Source: Sialis fuliginosa
Taxonomy: Eukaryota; Arthropoda; Insecta; Megaloptera; Sialidae
Direction: 5' to 3'
Assembly: GCA_961205875.1 (NCBI GenBank)
Contig: OY540809.1
Location: forward strand, 28,470,267 to 28,534,266
Length of the DNA: 64,000 bases
Notes under the pieces: generated by a model
Databases searched by the model: none
The model's input: only the letters and a program-made list of their open reading frames with translations
What the model was told of the DNA's origin: nothing
In this document: in pieces, positions 1 to 11,179 of the stretch
Layout of the letters: each line of letters starts with the position of its first letter
Position numbering within the stretch: the stretch's first letter is position 1
Position numbers and translations under genes: made by a program

Positions 1-175
1 AGATAGGTACTTTTTGTTTGCGGTTTCATAAAGCACTTCACAAAATCACACATACAATTATTAATATTTTTTGATGTAGTAATACTCACCCCTTCCTTAC
101 AAATAATTCATCTTATTTAACCAAATCTGTATCTCTTACCGTTTAGGAAATCCCCATGCATTCCACGCTTATCTT
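1..175 (+). repeat. Dispersed repeat, inverted relative of 43.92-44.14 kb
   Basis: Bases 45-141 (including AATTCATCTTATTTAACCAA) match the reverse complement of about 43957-44040. The GGTACTTTTTGTTT motif near base 7 recurs at about 44109. A more diverged direct copy of bases 85-175 lies at 930-1040; both end near a CCTGTATA motif. Superfamily unknown; the copy is cut by the window edge. Confidence 0.6.
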
Positions 176-267
176 GGACATCCTGTATACATTATGCACA
201 TACAATAATATACATATATACAATATACATATTACAATATACATTAATCATATTTTTTTCATTCATA

Positions 268-410
268 TCCATACTAATATTATAAAAAACAGACGTACTT
301 ATGTTACCTTTTTACGACTAAACCGCTGAATCAATCTTAATGAAATTTGGCAGGGATATAGCTTGTATCCTGAGGAAGGACAGGCTAAATATACATATTT
401 TATTTGTTTA
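268..410 (+). mobile_element. Helitron-like fragment, 5' part
   Basis: Starts TCCATACTAATATTATAAA and carries ACCGCTGAATCAATCTTAATG and AGCTTGTATCCTGAGGAAGG, shared with the fuller copy at 24929-25221. No CTAGT end was found near the expected place, so it is truncated or interrupted. Confidence 0.5.
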
Positions 411-925
411 ATACACAATACCAGCCAAAGTTGGCTATGGTTATTAACAATAACATATTAAATTAACTTATAAAAAATTTGATTAGTAATTAATTGTATT
501 CATAAAAATATTTCAGTTCTTCTTAAATCTTATTGTTGATTGTCATAGCCATCTTTGGATCATACAGGGTATTAAATAAATAAAAAATACTTTTTGATCA
601 TTTTTTGAGAAATTTTGAAAAGTAAGTGCATCAAGTTGCATATCATTGAAAAGGTAATAAAATCTTTTGTTCAAAAATTACAAAATTTCATATTGCTCCT
701 ATTTAAGAAAACATAAGTTAGTCTCATATCTCAAAAACTACGAGATTTCTGAAAATTAAAAAAATATTTCTAAATAGACAATACTAAACCCTACAGCATT
801 TATTTGAAATATTTTTTAAAATTTCAAGTCGCTTAAGAAATATTCACGATGGAAAAATTCGGACTAAAATGGTTTTTGACTAATATCTAGTAGGGTATGA
901 AATTTTTGTGAAATGTTAATACACC
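411..925. other. AT-rich interval, nothing recognised
   Basis: Low-complexity A/T-rich sequence. No convincing ORF, splice pattern or transposon end was seen. Confidence 0.4.
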
Positions 926-929
926 ATTG

Positions 930-1040
930 AACTGTCCCCTCTTAAAGGTAACTTTTCTCTCATTTAACCGAATCTCTATCTCTTATAGTTTCCGAGATCC
1001 CCATACTGTACCCTGGTATTTAGACACCCTGTATAAGATT
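930..1040 (+). repeat. Diverged direct copy of the repeat at 85-175
   Basis: Shares CATTTAACCGAATCTCTATC, a following ATCCCCAT and a CACCCTGTATA end with the first 175 bp of the window. Confidence 0.5.
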
Positions 1041-1235
1041 TGTTATATTTCATTGAAAAAAAAATTATGGAAAAAATTAACGCGACCAACCAAATCTTCT
1101 CTTGGCCTTGGTTTTAGTCTTGTCTCAATCACGTGTATGAGACGAGACCGGCTTCAATTTTCACGTGACAAGACTATCAGTTATAAAGTTTGAAATTGAG
1201 ACGAGACAAGATTTATCTCAATATCGTCTCGTCTG

Positions 1236-1545
1236 TTATTGATCGCATTGGCTTCCGGAAACAAAACACACACTGCAATGGCTGATGTAGAATGTGTGCA
1301 CGTTGTGTGCCCCCAGTTGTTTATACGCCGGACACGGTCGTGTTTTACACAAAACCGTAAACCCGCGACAAGTCACTGCCGCGAACCTGCTCCTTGTTAT
1401 TGATTGACACCTGTCAAACAAACCCTGTTGTACTGACGTGCAACCACCTGCCACAGTCCACTGACAACGGTGCATTTCACTTATTAGATTTGTACAGTAA
1501 CATATGAGTCGTCCTAGTGGCCAGCTAATAAAATTTTTGCAGCCT
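1236..1545. other. GC-richer island of unknown role
   Basis: About 300 bp are clearly richer in G+C than the surroundings. A 108-codon minus frame (1562-1236) is open here, but its product, rich in Cys and Ser, resembles no family I know. The 1090-1235 flank contains opposed GTCTTGTCTCAAT/ATTGAGACGAGAC segments, suggesting an inverted-repeat element boundary. It could be an old exon, a regulatory island or the inside of a transposon. Confidence 0.3.
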
Positions 1546-1639
1546 TTTTGGCATTTTTTCAATTAATGGAATCATAGGCAATTATTATGGTAAAACCGTT
1601 TATTGCTTGTAAAAGAATATTTTTTTTAATTATACAACT

Positions 1640-2127
1640 ACCATTACACTTATTAATAGGAAATATGCCCCCTTTGGCTTCAATAACTACTTTTACTCGT
1701 TTTGGCATGGACTCTACTAGTTTTTGACAGTTTTCAGAGATTCTCTCATCCCTGAATGACCGCTTCTATCATCTTTGTTTTTGTAGTGCAGTCGATTTTG
1801 CACAGTCTAGCTTTGCAAATGGCCTATAAATTCACAATAGGGTTCAGATCGGGTGAATTCCCGGGTTAATCTACAATAGAACCGGAAATATTTCAACATT
1901 TCCTTAGACTTGTGGCAGGGAGCATAGTCCTGTTGAAGAATTGCTCCTCCTTGGAGTTGATACTTTTCAAGTTCTTTGTTCAAATGGTGTTCCAACATCG
2001 ATTTGTATTTTTGGCTGTTCATGCCTTCGATTGGCACCAAAGATCCAACCCCCCTGTATGAAAAACACCCCCAAAACATTACATGCAAAAAATGCAAAAA
2101 CATCATAATGATTCCATTAATTTGCAC
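1640..2127 (-). pseudogene. Decayed Tc1/mariner transposase, C-terminal half
   Basis: The minus-strand frame 2127-1807 carries VMFWGCFSYRGVGSLVPIEG and ILQQDYAPCHKSKEM, the region of the Tc1-like DDE transposase that includes the second catalytic aspartate (QQD.AP.H). After about residue 85 the frame is scrambled; PDLNPIE-type residues with the third acidic position are not recognisable in frame. Downstream, about 1760-1640, other frames keep the family's tail (ESMPKRVK..I.AKGG). There are stops, frameshifts and no N-terminal DNA-binding domain, so it is a dead 5'-truncated copy. Clean terminal repeats were not found. Confidence 0.85.
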
Positions 2128-2677
2128 AATACTGTATGAAACAGAATTTCAAATTTAAATACAATTTTAAAAACATTAGCGGATAATACAAATAACTCCA
2201 GCATATCCCTCATTTGCTGCAACAACGTCATAACTCAAAAATTGTGATTTTTCAGATGATATGTTTCAAGTTTTGAATTGGTATAACCTTATATGATAAT
2301 TTTCAAATATATTTATGCTCTCTCGAAGTTAGTTAAAGAAGCTGAGATATATCGTTCCTGCTGTATAAAGTACATGTATGAATGTTTTTTCCTGTATAAA
2401 CAACTCAAAAATAGCAATTTTTGAGTTGTTACGTTTTTACAGCAAATGAGCGATATGGATCTCATTGTCAGTACTTATGTATTCAATTCTAAAATTTGGT
2501 TTCATTGGTCTAATTGTTTATTTAACTACATTTATTGCAAAATAAGTTTCGCAGTCCTCATTATGAGCCTATTTATTACATTTAAGAAATTTTAGCCAAT
2601 CAACATTACCATTTATTTTTTAACCGAATTCAAAAAAGAAGGAAGTTCTTAATTCAACGCGTATATTTATAAGGGTG

Positions 2678-2978
2678 TTTTTACTTCCATGTTCTGAAGG
2701 AAATGGAAGTATTGTAATACCTTCGAAAAATCGTGTCCGAGCTAATGACAGATTCTGATTGTACTAACTTCAAAACGTAAAGAAAAGTTACTTTCCGCAT
2801 GGCGGCTGTGCGTGTGTCTGTGTGTCTGGATGTAGAATTTTTTTTCGTTCACGATAACTACTGTAAAAATCCACTGATCTGAATTATTTTTGGGAAAAAT
2901 GTTTGTTTCAGTGAGTACACCAGACCTATTGATTTTGGTGCTAATCGAATTAGAGGTTTTGGAAATATTCGAAATTTT
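2678..2978 (+). repeat. Dispersed 300-bp repeat, copy 1
   Basis: Aligns over its whole length with 6697-6995 in the same orientation. Both begin TTTTTACTTCCATGTTCTGA, share TTTCCGCATGGCGGC and CGTTCACGATAACTACTGTA, and end in an A/T tract. The ACTTCCAT...ATGGAAGT start can fold as a small hairpin. No ORF; family unknown. Confidence 0.75.
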
Positions 2979-2979
2979 G

Positions 2980-4690
2980 TAACGTACTCATTGTCCGTTT
3001 TATTGCGTATCTCCCCTCCATACTAGTAGCTAACAATATTACTGCTTTTTTAAACAAAATAATATACACAATCCGCTGGAAGACGTTAAAAATTGCATTA
3101 CTGTTAACAGCAGTTGTCAGTTGACGGTGCGCCGCAATTGTAGTTCAGCAGTACCTATATAAAAACTGCACGTGTAAATGCCAATATTCATACATAAATT
3201 TCATATCATTTTTACCTCGAACTTGTATACGATCTATGATGGACTCGACATTCTTGCGCAGCCAAAGAAAAAAACTAACAACTTCGCGATATTTCCTAGA
3301 AAATCTTGTACACATTGTTTGAAATTCCTGTTCAATCTAACGTGTGTATTACTGCAGTTCATATCCGACATATGAAACACACGCACAAATATGTAGGTAC
3401 TCAAACCAGCGCCGGATTTATCATTATAAGCTACCACCTTGAACCCTGTGGTTATATTTGTATTACTTAATAATATATTCTAGTTAAAAAAAAAAACTAA
3501 AAAATACGCTTGTGCTTATTGTTAGCTATCGAAGAGTCCCTATGACCACCTCTACCATCATACAAGCTCGATGGAACCATATTATCACCAGAATTGCATA
3601 AGTTTTAAATCGATACGACAATTAGAAGTGGGTGAAAAGCGAGTTGTAAAATTTGTTAGGAAGTTACAGGTTAAGTAAAAAAAGCGTGTAAAAAATACAC
3701 ATAACATTCTTAAGTATAGAAAAAATAAATAGTTTAAAAATTAATAAAATTTGAAATCTCTTCTTTCCAGTGCTTCTTACATATAAAAGTTTCAATAGAA
3801 AAATGTCATCATAAAAATATCAAAAAAATCCTCAATTTCACATTACTACATACCGTAGCGATTCTCAATTTTTTAAAGATTTTTCATAGTATCCTAATAC
3901 TCGTGTTTGTTTTTTACTTTTTTTATAAACAATCATAAAAATGGAATGTCACTGATGTAATGTTTATAAAAATAAGATAAATTCGTTTGATGAAAGTGTT
4001 AACGAACTGTTTTGACTTACATTGGCTCCACATTTGTAATAGTATTTAGCTTAAGGTACTGCATTACCTAAATCCAACCCTGACTCAAACATCCTTCACT
4101 ATCGCAAATGTTTTGGAATCTTAACGTAAGTTAACAGGTCGACAAAATTATAAATAATATATTAAAACAAGACTTTAGTGCCTATATGTGTGATCTATAA
4201 AGGTGTTGTGTAAAGTTAATTCCATATTCGTTATTATTATATTAAACTCGTAATTATAATATAAAACTATAAATGTAACGTATTTCAAAATCGATTAATG
4301 CCCGCGTGACTGACAACTCTAAATACACATCCCTACCACATAGGCACCCCCTGGGGCTATTTTAAGGAAATCTTAGAACTGCACAATATGAGTGAAAACC
4401 AAAAAATGTAATTGTCGACTTCAATTTGCACACAGCACTTTTGGATAATATATTTAGACTTAATTGTAATTATGGACATAACACATAAGTATGCAAAACG
4501 CATATGAATATTAGGTACCTACATAAAAATATCTGCTGAAATCACTCACTACTATTAGCTCTAGCTCATACGACGTACCTACACTATTGATATACTTGTA
4601 AGAAAAAAAATAAAAATGTAAGTATTTGAATTGCAATTCAAACTCAGCTATTATACTGCTACAATGAAACCGACTTATTTGGCGTCAAGG
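2980..4690. other. AT-rich interval, no gene recognised
   Basis: Contains small overlapping frames only (at most 67 codons). Neither their codon use nor their product looks like a known protein. Homopolymer tracts such as poly(A) at 3487 occur. No transposon ends identified. Confidence 0.4.
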
Positions 4691-4763
4691 CAATGAATAA
4701 CTTTACTAATATGTTTTGTGCAAGTCTGAATTCGCATAAAATTGTACTTTTAATGTGTACTTC

Positions 4764-5052
4764 AATGTACTCGAGTACACGGAAATATACCCGAGTACAA
4801 GAAAATATACTCGAGTACATGGAAATGTACTCGAGTACATGGAAATGTACTCATGTACACGAAAATGTACTCGAGTACATTTGTGTACTCGATTACATGG
4901 AAATGTACTCAAGTACACGGAAATGTACTCGAGTACAAGAAAATGTACTCGAGTACACAAATGTGCTCTAGTACATTTGTGTACTCAAGTACATGGAAAT
5001 GTACTCAAGTACACGGAAATGTACTCGAGTACAAGAAAATGTACTCGAGTAC
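4764..5052. repeat. 20-bp satellite built on palindrome GTACTCGAGTAC
   Basis: About 14 tandem units of roughly GGAAATGTACTCGAGTACAC, period 20. Most carry the perfect 12-bp palindrome GTACTCGAGTAC with a central CTCGAG. A higher-order unit of 96 bp occurs twice, starting at 4877 and 4973. The palindromic unit leaves frames open on both strands with peptides such as MYSSTWKC repeated; these are by-products, not genes. Confidence 0.95.
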
Positions 5053-5173
5053 TTTTTCGCCGTTTAAAATGGGTTAAGTACAAGTACAAGTACATTAAAA
5101 GTAAAGTACTCGTGGACTAAGTACCGAGTACACTAAAAGTACTTATACAGTACTCGAGTACTGCACATCTCTG
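5053..5173 (-). mobile_element. hAT-like terminus attached to the satellite
   Basis: Read on the minus strand, the segment starts CAGAGATGTGCAGTACTCGA, a hAT-type end (CAG-A-G first bases), followed by degenerate GTAC-rich sequence that runs into the satellite. The satellite is therefore probably internal or subterminal DNA of this element. No matching left terminus or 8-bp duplication was found, so the copy appears truncated on its left. Confidence 0.5.
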
Positions 5174-5549
5174 GATGTGCCCCTTTAAATTAATGAAATA
5201 TTTTGATTTCTCAACTATTATTTGTTTTACATAATTAAGCTCTTTGACTTCCGAGCAGATCGTATCAAGAGCAATAACAATTATCTGAGAATCTCGCATA
5301 ATAATAATTTGATTATAAGGATTTAATCATGCTAGAAAATGTAGCCGACCAATGTGTGTCAATATAAATTACACATGATTGTTACAATTAGCGAGAGAGA
5401 ATCACGTGTGAAAACATGACACAGGGTTCGCTAAATGAGCGGCGATTGATCTGTGATAGCCTTCGGTGGGTTCCCTCCACGCAACCCATCTCTCAGATGC
5501 ACATGTTGAGCTCGCTTTAGACGCGACGATGACTCTCATCTGTCCTTAG
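5174..5549. other. Host DNA next to the hAT-like insertion
   Basis: Bases 5390-5540 are GC-richer and not obviously repeated in the window. If the 5550-7922 element is removed, this segment continues at 7931. No ORF or splice signal of note. Confidence 0.35.
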
Positions 5550-5844
5550 TAGTGATGTAACATTTTTTTTAAATTCGCAAGTAAAAGTGCGAACCTTACT
5601 TGTTTTTTAATAATAATAAAAAATACACTCACGGAAAATATTAATGGACTACTTTTATTTTTCGAAAAAATTGCTCATTTTCAAAGTAGTGCCGATAGGT
5701 CAAATATGATCCTTTTCTTACTTATAGGAAATGAAAATTAAAGGAAATTTTATCATCTTTTTGAATTTAGGAGTATTTTTGTGTTATTAAACTTATATTT
5801 GGGACCAAATCGCGGTTTAATAAAAAATAAATATTTTTTTTTAC

Positions 5845-6680
5845 AATTTTGAAAGTTACCCACGGGGGTGTTTAATTTTTTTTCTAAAATTTCAAGGTAA
5901 CCATTTTGAAGGAAATTTTCTCAGCTTTAAAACACTTTTTCAAATTTGTTTTAGCATTTTTTGGTGTTGCGATATTCGAGTTTGAATGAAAAAAGTACCA
6001 AAAAGTTTTAAACGACCATAAAGGGTTTAATTTTGGTCGCATAGAAAAGAAAAAAAAATATTAAAGCTTAAACAATCACCTATTGTCTAGTAGCATTTAA
6101 AAAATGTTTAATTTTAACTTAACCCTTCAAATACGAAAAACAAAACAATGTTTGAATTTAAATAATCCTGTAAAAATAACCTTTTTTTAATCATAGTTCT
6201 AATTACTTCTAATGTTTAAAATGTATCCGGAAATTAAGTTCTATCAAAGAATATGAAAATTAGACTTATTACCTTCTATGTGAACAAAAGTTCTAGTAAA
6301 AAATCTTTTAATTTGGCTGAGAAATTGCATTTTGAATTTTTTGTATATGTTTGTAAATGTTTAGGACTTGGCCGTACTTTTTATAACAAGTTTTTAAAGA
6401 TTTTTTTTTCGAAAAACAATAATTTTTGAGAAAAATTGCAAGAGGGGAAAAGTTTTTGTTTCTTATCAAAGAATATTCATAATTTTTTCAGATGTTTTAT
6501 ATCAATATTGTGGTATCAAGTTTATTTTTAATAGGATACTTTTTTCATTCAAACTTGAATATCTCGGCATCAAAAAATGTGACAATCATTTAAAAAAAAG
6601 CATTTTGAAGCTAGGAAAATTTACTAAATGATGACTATCTTAGAATTTTGAAAAATAAATTAGACAACCCCGTGTTTTAT
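5845..6680. repeat. Diverged foldback inside the hAT-like element
   Basis: Left arm about 5845-6001 and right arm about 6527-6680 are inverted copies, roughly 70 % identical by eye; both carry GAATGAAAAAAGTA and a CAAGGTAACC/GACAACCCCG-type end. The centre is A/T-rich. Confidence 0.55.
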
Positions 6681-6696
6681 GAACAGTCAACATTTA

Positions 6697-6995
6697 TTTT
6701 TACTTCCATGTTCTGAAAAATGGAAGTACTTATTTTAATATCGTCGAAAAATCATGTACCTACGAGCTAAAAAGAACAGATTCTAATTGTACTAACTTCA
6801 AAACATAAAGAAAAGTTGATTTCCGCATGGCGGCAGTGCGGGTGTGTCTGGAAGTAGAATTTTCTTTCGTTCACGATAACTACTGTAAAAATTCACCGAT
6901 TTGAATTATTTTTAGGGGAAATGTGTGCCATAGTGAGTACTCCAGACCTATTGATTTTGATGCTAATCGGATTTGGATTTTTTGAAATATTCAAT
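6697..6995 (+). repeat. Dispersed 300-bp repeat, copy 2
   Basis: Second copy of the repeat at 2678-2978, same orientation, lying inside the hAT-like element. Confidence 0.75.
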
Positions 6996-7170
6996 TTTTT
7001 TTTTAAATTAAAGCAAATTAAATAATACAATACATTTAGGGGGGTTGATGAATCATGCCCAAACTCCCAAAAAAAAAGTTATAAAATTAAATCAAATTAA
7101 ATAACGTAATAATTGTTTATGGTGGAAGGGATTATTTGAACCATGCCCCCCCCCCCAAAAAAAAATTATC

Positions 7171-7620
7171 AAATTATTACAAATTAAAATTTACAGAAAA
7201 AAATGTTGAGGGGGCTTATAGGCAGTGCTTCGAACCGGAACTGAACCGAAAACAAAAAACTGGAAAAACCGTTATTTGTGGCCAGAACAAAAACCGGATC
7301 GATGAAAAAAAATCGTTTTTTTCGGTTCGGTACATGTTAAAATATGCGCGTTAACATGATCCTACACCCCACTTCAGTTCTTCAATTTATCAATCAAATT
7401 ATTACAATTTAAAATTTACAGAAAAAAATGTTGAGGGGGCTTATAGACAGGGCTTCGAACCGGAACTGAACCGAAATCCAGAAAAATCGTTATTTTTTGC
7501 CGGAACAAAAACCGGAATCGAACCGAAAAATAATCGTTTTTTTCGGTTCGATACATGTTAAAATATGCGCATTAACATGATCTTATACCCCATTTCAGTT
7601 GTTCAGGGTTAACATACAAA
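7171..7620 (+). repeat. 225-bp tandem duplication
   Basis: AAATTATTAC and the following sequence to at least TTAACATGATC recur at 225-bp spacing (first unit from 7171, second from 7396). The unit includes target flank and left half of the hAT MITE, so duplication followed insertion. Confidence 0.8.
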
Positions 7621-7828
7621 TAGATACCATAAAGTGTTCTAAATTATGGTAAAAAATAAATTTTTAATACCAATAAGAAAAATTACAATTAATCACTCGG
7701 AGCTGAACCGAAAACCTAAAAAACCGGAAATATCGTTATTATTTTCGGTACGAAAACCGGAACCAAACCGATATATATATTTTTTAACTCGAAAACCGAA
7801 ACGAAAAAAATAACGGTTCGAAGCCCTG
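7223..7828. mobile_element. Nested hAT MITE with perfect 8-bp duplication
   Basis: Left end CAGTGCTTCGAACCGGAACT at 7223, right end complementary to CAGGGCTTCGAACCG at 7828. The flanks are CTTATAGG at both 7215-7222 and 7829-7836, a perfect 8-bp target duplication. The left end and its flank are duplicated in tandem: a second CAGGGCTTCGAACCGG end starts at 7448. Interior is rich in GAACCG/CGGTTC. No ORF. Confidence 0.85.
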
Positions 7829-7930
7829 CTTATAGGTCTTAATACTCCCCTTAAAGCGAAAATATAAGAATAAGAAAATTTATTATAAAAAAAGTCAATA
7901 TCATCCATTCGTTACATCACTAATCCTTAG

Positions 7931-9840
7931 TATCCTGTTGAAAATAACCTATCTATTCAACAAAATATAAAATACAATCATCCACCAGAATCCTATTAAT
8001 TCGTCTGTCTGTCTGTCTGTCCATTCTTCGCATTAACTAAATATATAGGTAATAAATATAATATAGGTACTTCTAGATGTAAAAATTGTAGAAAAAAATT
8101 TGTTTAGGAAGTTAGGTTAACATTTTTATTTGTATCTAGGCATTAAGTATATGGGGTATCAAAATGTTGGTTTTATCATTAAAACTTGACCCTATTTTTA
8201 TAACTCAAAATGTCGCCTTTTGCAATTGTCTCATTAACCGTTACTGATTAAAACAATGTAATAAAATATTGAATGTAGTAAATTACACAATAATGATAAA
8301 AAACACATGCACCAATTTTTTTTATCATCGATAGGTACCTATACGAAACCCTAATAGCATATTCATATATTTATTTACTTAATTTTACATAGCTAAAGGG
8401 ACTTCAGGTCCTATATAGACTCGGGCCCAAGACGGTGATGAAACTTTTATAATCGCCCATTTAATACCCTAAGCAAATATTTATTTTGCTTAAGGATGTA
8501 TGGCAGGTATCTAATGTCAACGAGAAATAGTTGAAATTTGGAGAAGTTACTCCTTTATAAATCTTAAATACCCACACAAAATTTCAAAAGGATTTACAAC
8601 TAGTCCATGCTAAAACAAATTATTTTTGCGTACAGTTTTAATACTTACAGAATATGTTACAAAAGTGGTGTAGAATAATATCCTAAGTTTTCTCCGATTT
8701 TGGTTGTCCGCGACAGGGGTTATCCATGATTCAATTGCAAAATTCTTCAGATTTTATGATTTTTGCTAAATAAAATAAAATAAAAGTTTTAAATAAAAGT
8801 TATTCGCTACAAAATTCCCTACAACCTCCATTTTGAAAAAAAAATAAAAAATTAATTTGTTTATCCGCTACGATGATTAAAATGACTGAAAACACACTTT
8901 TTTAAGCTGTAATAACTAATAAAGTTTAACGGTTTTTAAGTTGATACCCCTGGAAAATAAACATACTGTAGTACAGAACATTCACTGAAAATTAGGACCT
9001 GATATCATCAGTTTGTTTTATTAAATTGTTAATAATGGAATCATGCTTGTCTTTGATTAACAATAAAAGTGTTTGTAAAACCTTTATTTTTTGTACAACT
9101 GTTTGTATGTGTTCTCAAAGACTTATTTAATCGATTCCTACCATAAAAAAGTGAATATTTTCAATTCTTTGGCAAATGGTAACTCTAAAATCTTATTGTT
9201 GAGTTTTTTTAACTTTAAACCAATTCAATTGTTTCGTAGAACCAGAAATATTGAAAAAATAATAGCCAAGAACCTGCTCTGAATAATTATTTATTTATCT
9301 ATTCGTGAAAACCGCATTAAAATCAGTTCAGTAGTTTTTCAGTTATTTAATGTATATTACACACTACATAATTTTTAAAATTGATTGTTTATACAATTAA
9401 TTAACTCTACCTACATAAAAAGAAGCTTATTTTTGTATCTTTTACCGCTTATCTCAAAAACTACTATAAATCAGACCGGATTGGACCAGGCCGAAAAAAA
9501 ATAGTTTCGGACCGGATCGGGCTACTTTTTTAAGGCCCGTTCTGATCTCTAGTACATACATACTACATAGACACACACACACAGATATTCAAATATTATG
9601 AAATGCCAATACCAGTGACAATGAACTTGCGGATTAAAGGCGGTCATACCGACATGAAGCCATGAAAAAAACACTGGAACAATGATACATTTTTCCTTTC
9701 AAATTTCTTTATATATTTTTTATATCCATATCATGAATATTATAGTTTTAAACTAAATCATTTGTATTTTTTCTGTCCATATTGTATTAAAACGTAGTGT
9801 AAAAATGTTATTTTTGTATACTCCATGTAGAAATTCCAGC
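7931..9840. other. AT-rich interval without a recognised gene
   Basis: A (GTCT)n microsatellite lies at about 8001-8021. At 9470-9552 there is a GACCGGATTGGACC-type repeat whose minus-strand end reads AGAGATCAGAACGGGCC, probably a hAT end remnant. The 63-codon frame at 9091-9282 has no recognisable product. Confidence 0.4.
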
Positions 9841-9844
9841 CTTT

Positions 9845-10110
9845 ACGATGGACCCAAGCTTAGCCCAATATTGAGTTGCCAGTGTTGCTTTTCCGGTATT
9901 GGTCACAGTCAAGGCTAACCTTCAGATACCGAACTTCTGTCACCTATTCTTTACCCAAGATTGGGCCAAGTCTTGGCTAGCCTTGGTACGACAAGCTTTG
10001 AACGAAGTTATCATTTTTATATTTTTATATGAATCAGTGTTGACTAGCATTGGCGCAAGCCTAGGTCAGCCGTGGTTCCTTTGTAGTTTCCTACATGAGA
10101 CGACGTTGTA
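9845..10110. repeat. GC-richer segment with repeated CCAAG/TTGG motifs
   Basis: Holds several related, partly palindromic motifs (CCCAAGCTTAGCCCAA, CCCAAGATTGGGCCAAG, GGCTAGCCTTGG). It looks like an old element with degenerate internal repeats. The open frame 9899-10111 is compositionally biased; I do not call it a gene. Confidence 0.35.
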
Positions 10111-10968
10111 GGATGTGCTAAATTATTATATTTTGCTAAATATGAAGCATTTAGAAATAATCAAATTATTTTCAAGATATAAAAGTGTTTGGAACAGTGA
10201 TTTTTGTCCACCTTCCCTCTAATCGAAACCTTACTGAAATGTATTATTTGTCTATAGATATACATATATACTGTGTATGTAATTTAGACATTATAATTAA
10301 TGCACAGCTAAATCAATGTTATTGATAGAATTTATTGACCATGCTGTGTTGTTCATCATATTTTTAATTTTATTGAGAATAAAACCACAAAATCCAAAGG
10401 ACACAATAAAATCAAGTCTAAAGTCTACTATAGACAGCACATAATGGTATACAGTGCATATAGTTATACAAAAATTTGCATAACAAATTATCAAAAGTTG
10501 TCATAAATATTAAATGCTATTGAGCAAATTATGATTATTATGGCTGTATAAACTTCGCTAAAGCATTTATCCCCGTTCAAGCGATTAACATACCGTTAAT
10601 GTACCGACAGGTCTGCCTGCAACAATCAATGATCGTATTTATATTAAAGAGAAAACTGCGAATATAATAAGTATTTATTCTACTTGTGTTAAAATCGTTT
10701 TTATTTTCTTTTTTATTTTGCTTAAAATCATTTTCATTATTTTATAAATTACAAAAATAAACTATATATATAATGTAAACAAAACTTAACATTGTATTTA
10801 TAGCTTTTTAATATATTTAAAAATATATCTATCAAATAATTTTATTATTCTTGTAAAAAATTCAGCACCATTGTTGTAGTGTGGTGACCTCTAGAATAAA
10901 ATCGTGAAACTAAAATTGACAGCCTGTATTGACAGATAAAATCTAACCTATATTATTACTACTGAGAT

Positions 10969-11165
10969 CATAGACATAGAGAATGGACCAGGCATCTGAC
11001 TCGAACACAGAACCGTGTCAAAAGAAAGAGATAGAAACAGATTTGGAATAACTGTGTAACTCTATGTCTATGTTCCAAACTACACTGCATCTCTCTCTCC
11101 TTTTTTGAACAGATGTTACACCATTGAGTTAATACAGAATGCACTGTCCATTCTCTATGTCTATG
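10969..11165. mobile_element. hAT-type MITE, 197 bp, perfect ends and duplication
   Basis: Both ends read CATAGACATAGAGAATGGAC inward, a perfect 20-bp terminal inverted repeat. It is flanked by ACTGAGAT at 10961-10968 and 11166-11173, a perfect 8-bp target duplication. A further internal CTATGTCTATG lies mid-element. The identical ends suggest a relatively recent insertion. Confidence 0.9.
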
Positions 11166-11179
11166 ACTGAGATGTAAAT

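Larger units (their letters stand above)
5550..7922. mobile_element. Composite hAT-like element (2.37 kb, non-coding)
   Basis: Ends TAGTGATGTAAC at 5550-5561 and its exact complement GTTACATCACTA at 7911-7922. The 8-bp flanks GTCCTTAG (5542-5549) and ATCCTTAG (7923-7930) agree at seven of eight positions, as expected for a hAT target duplication. No transposase ORF is present. Inside are a foldback (5.85-6.68 kb), a copy of the 300-bp repeat and a second hAT element. The short terminal repeat leaves some chance of coincidence. Confidence 0.6.

Noticed and set aside
4693-5120. Four overlapping open frames with repeated Tyr/Ser/Thr/Val peptides on both strands
   Set aside because: They follow directly from the 20-bp palindromic satellite; no independent coding evidence.
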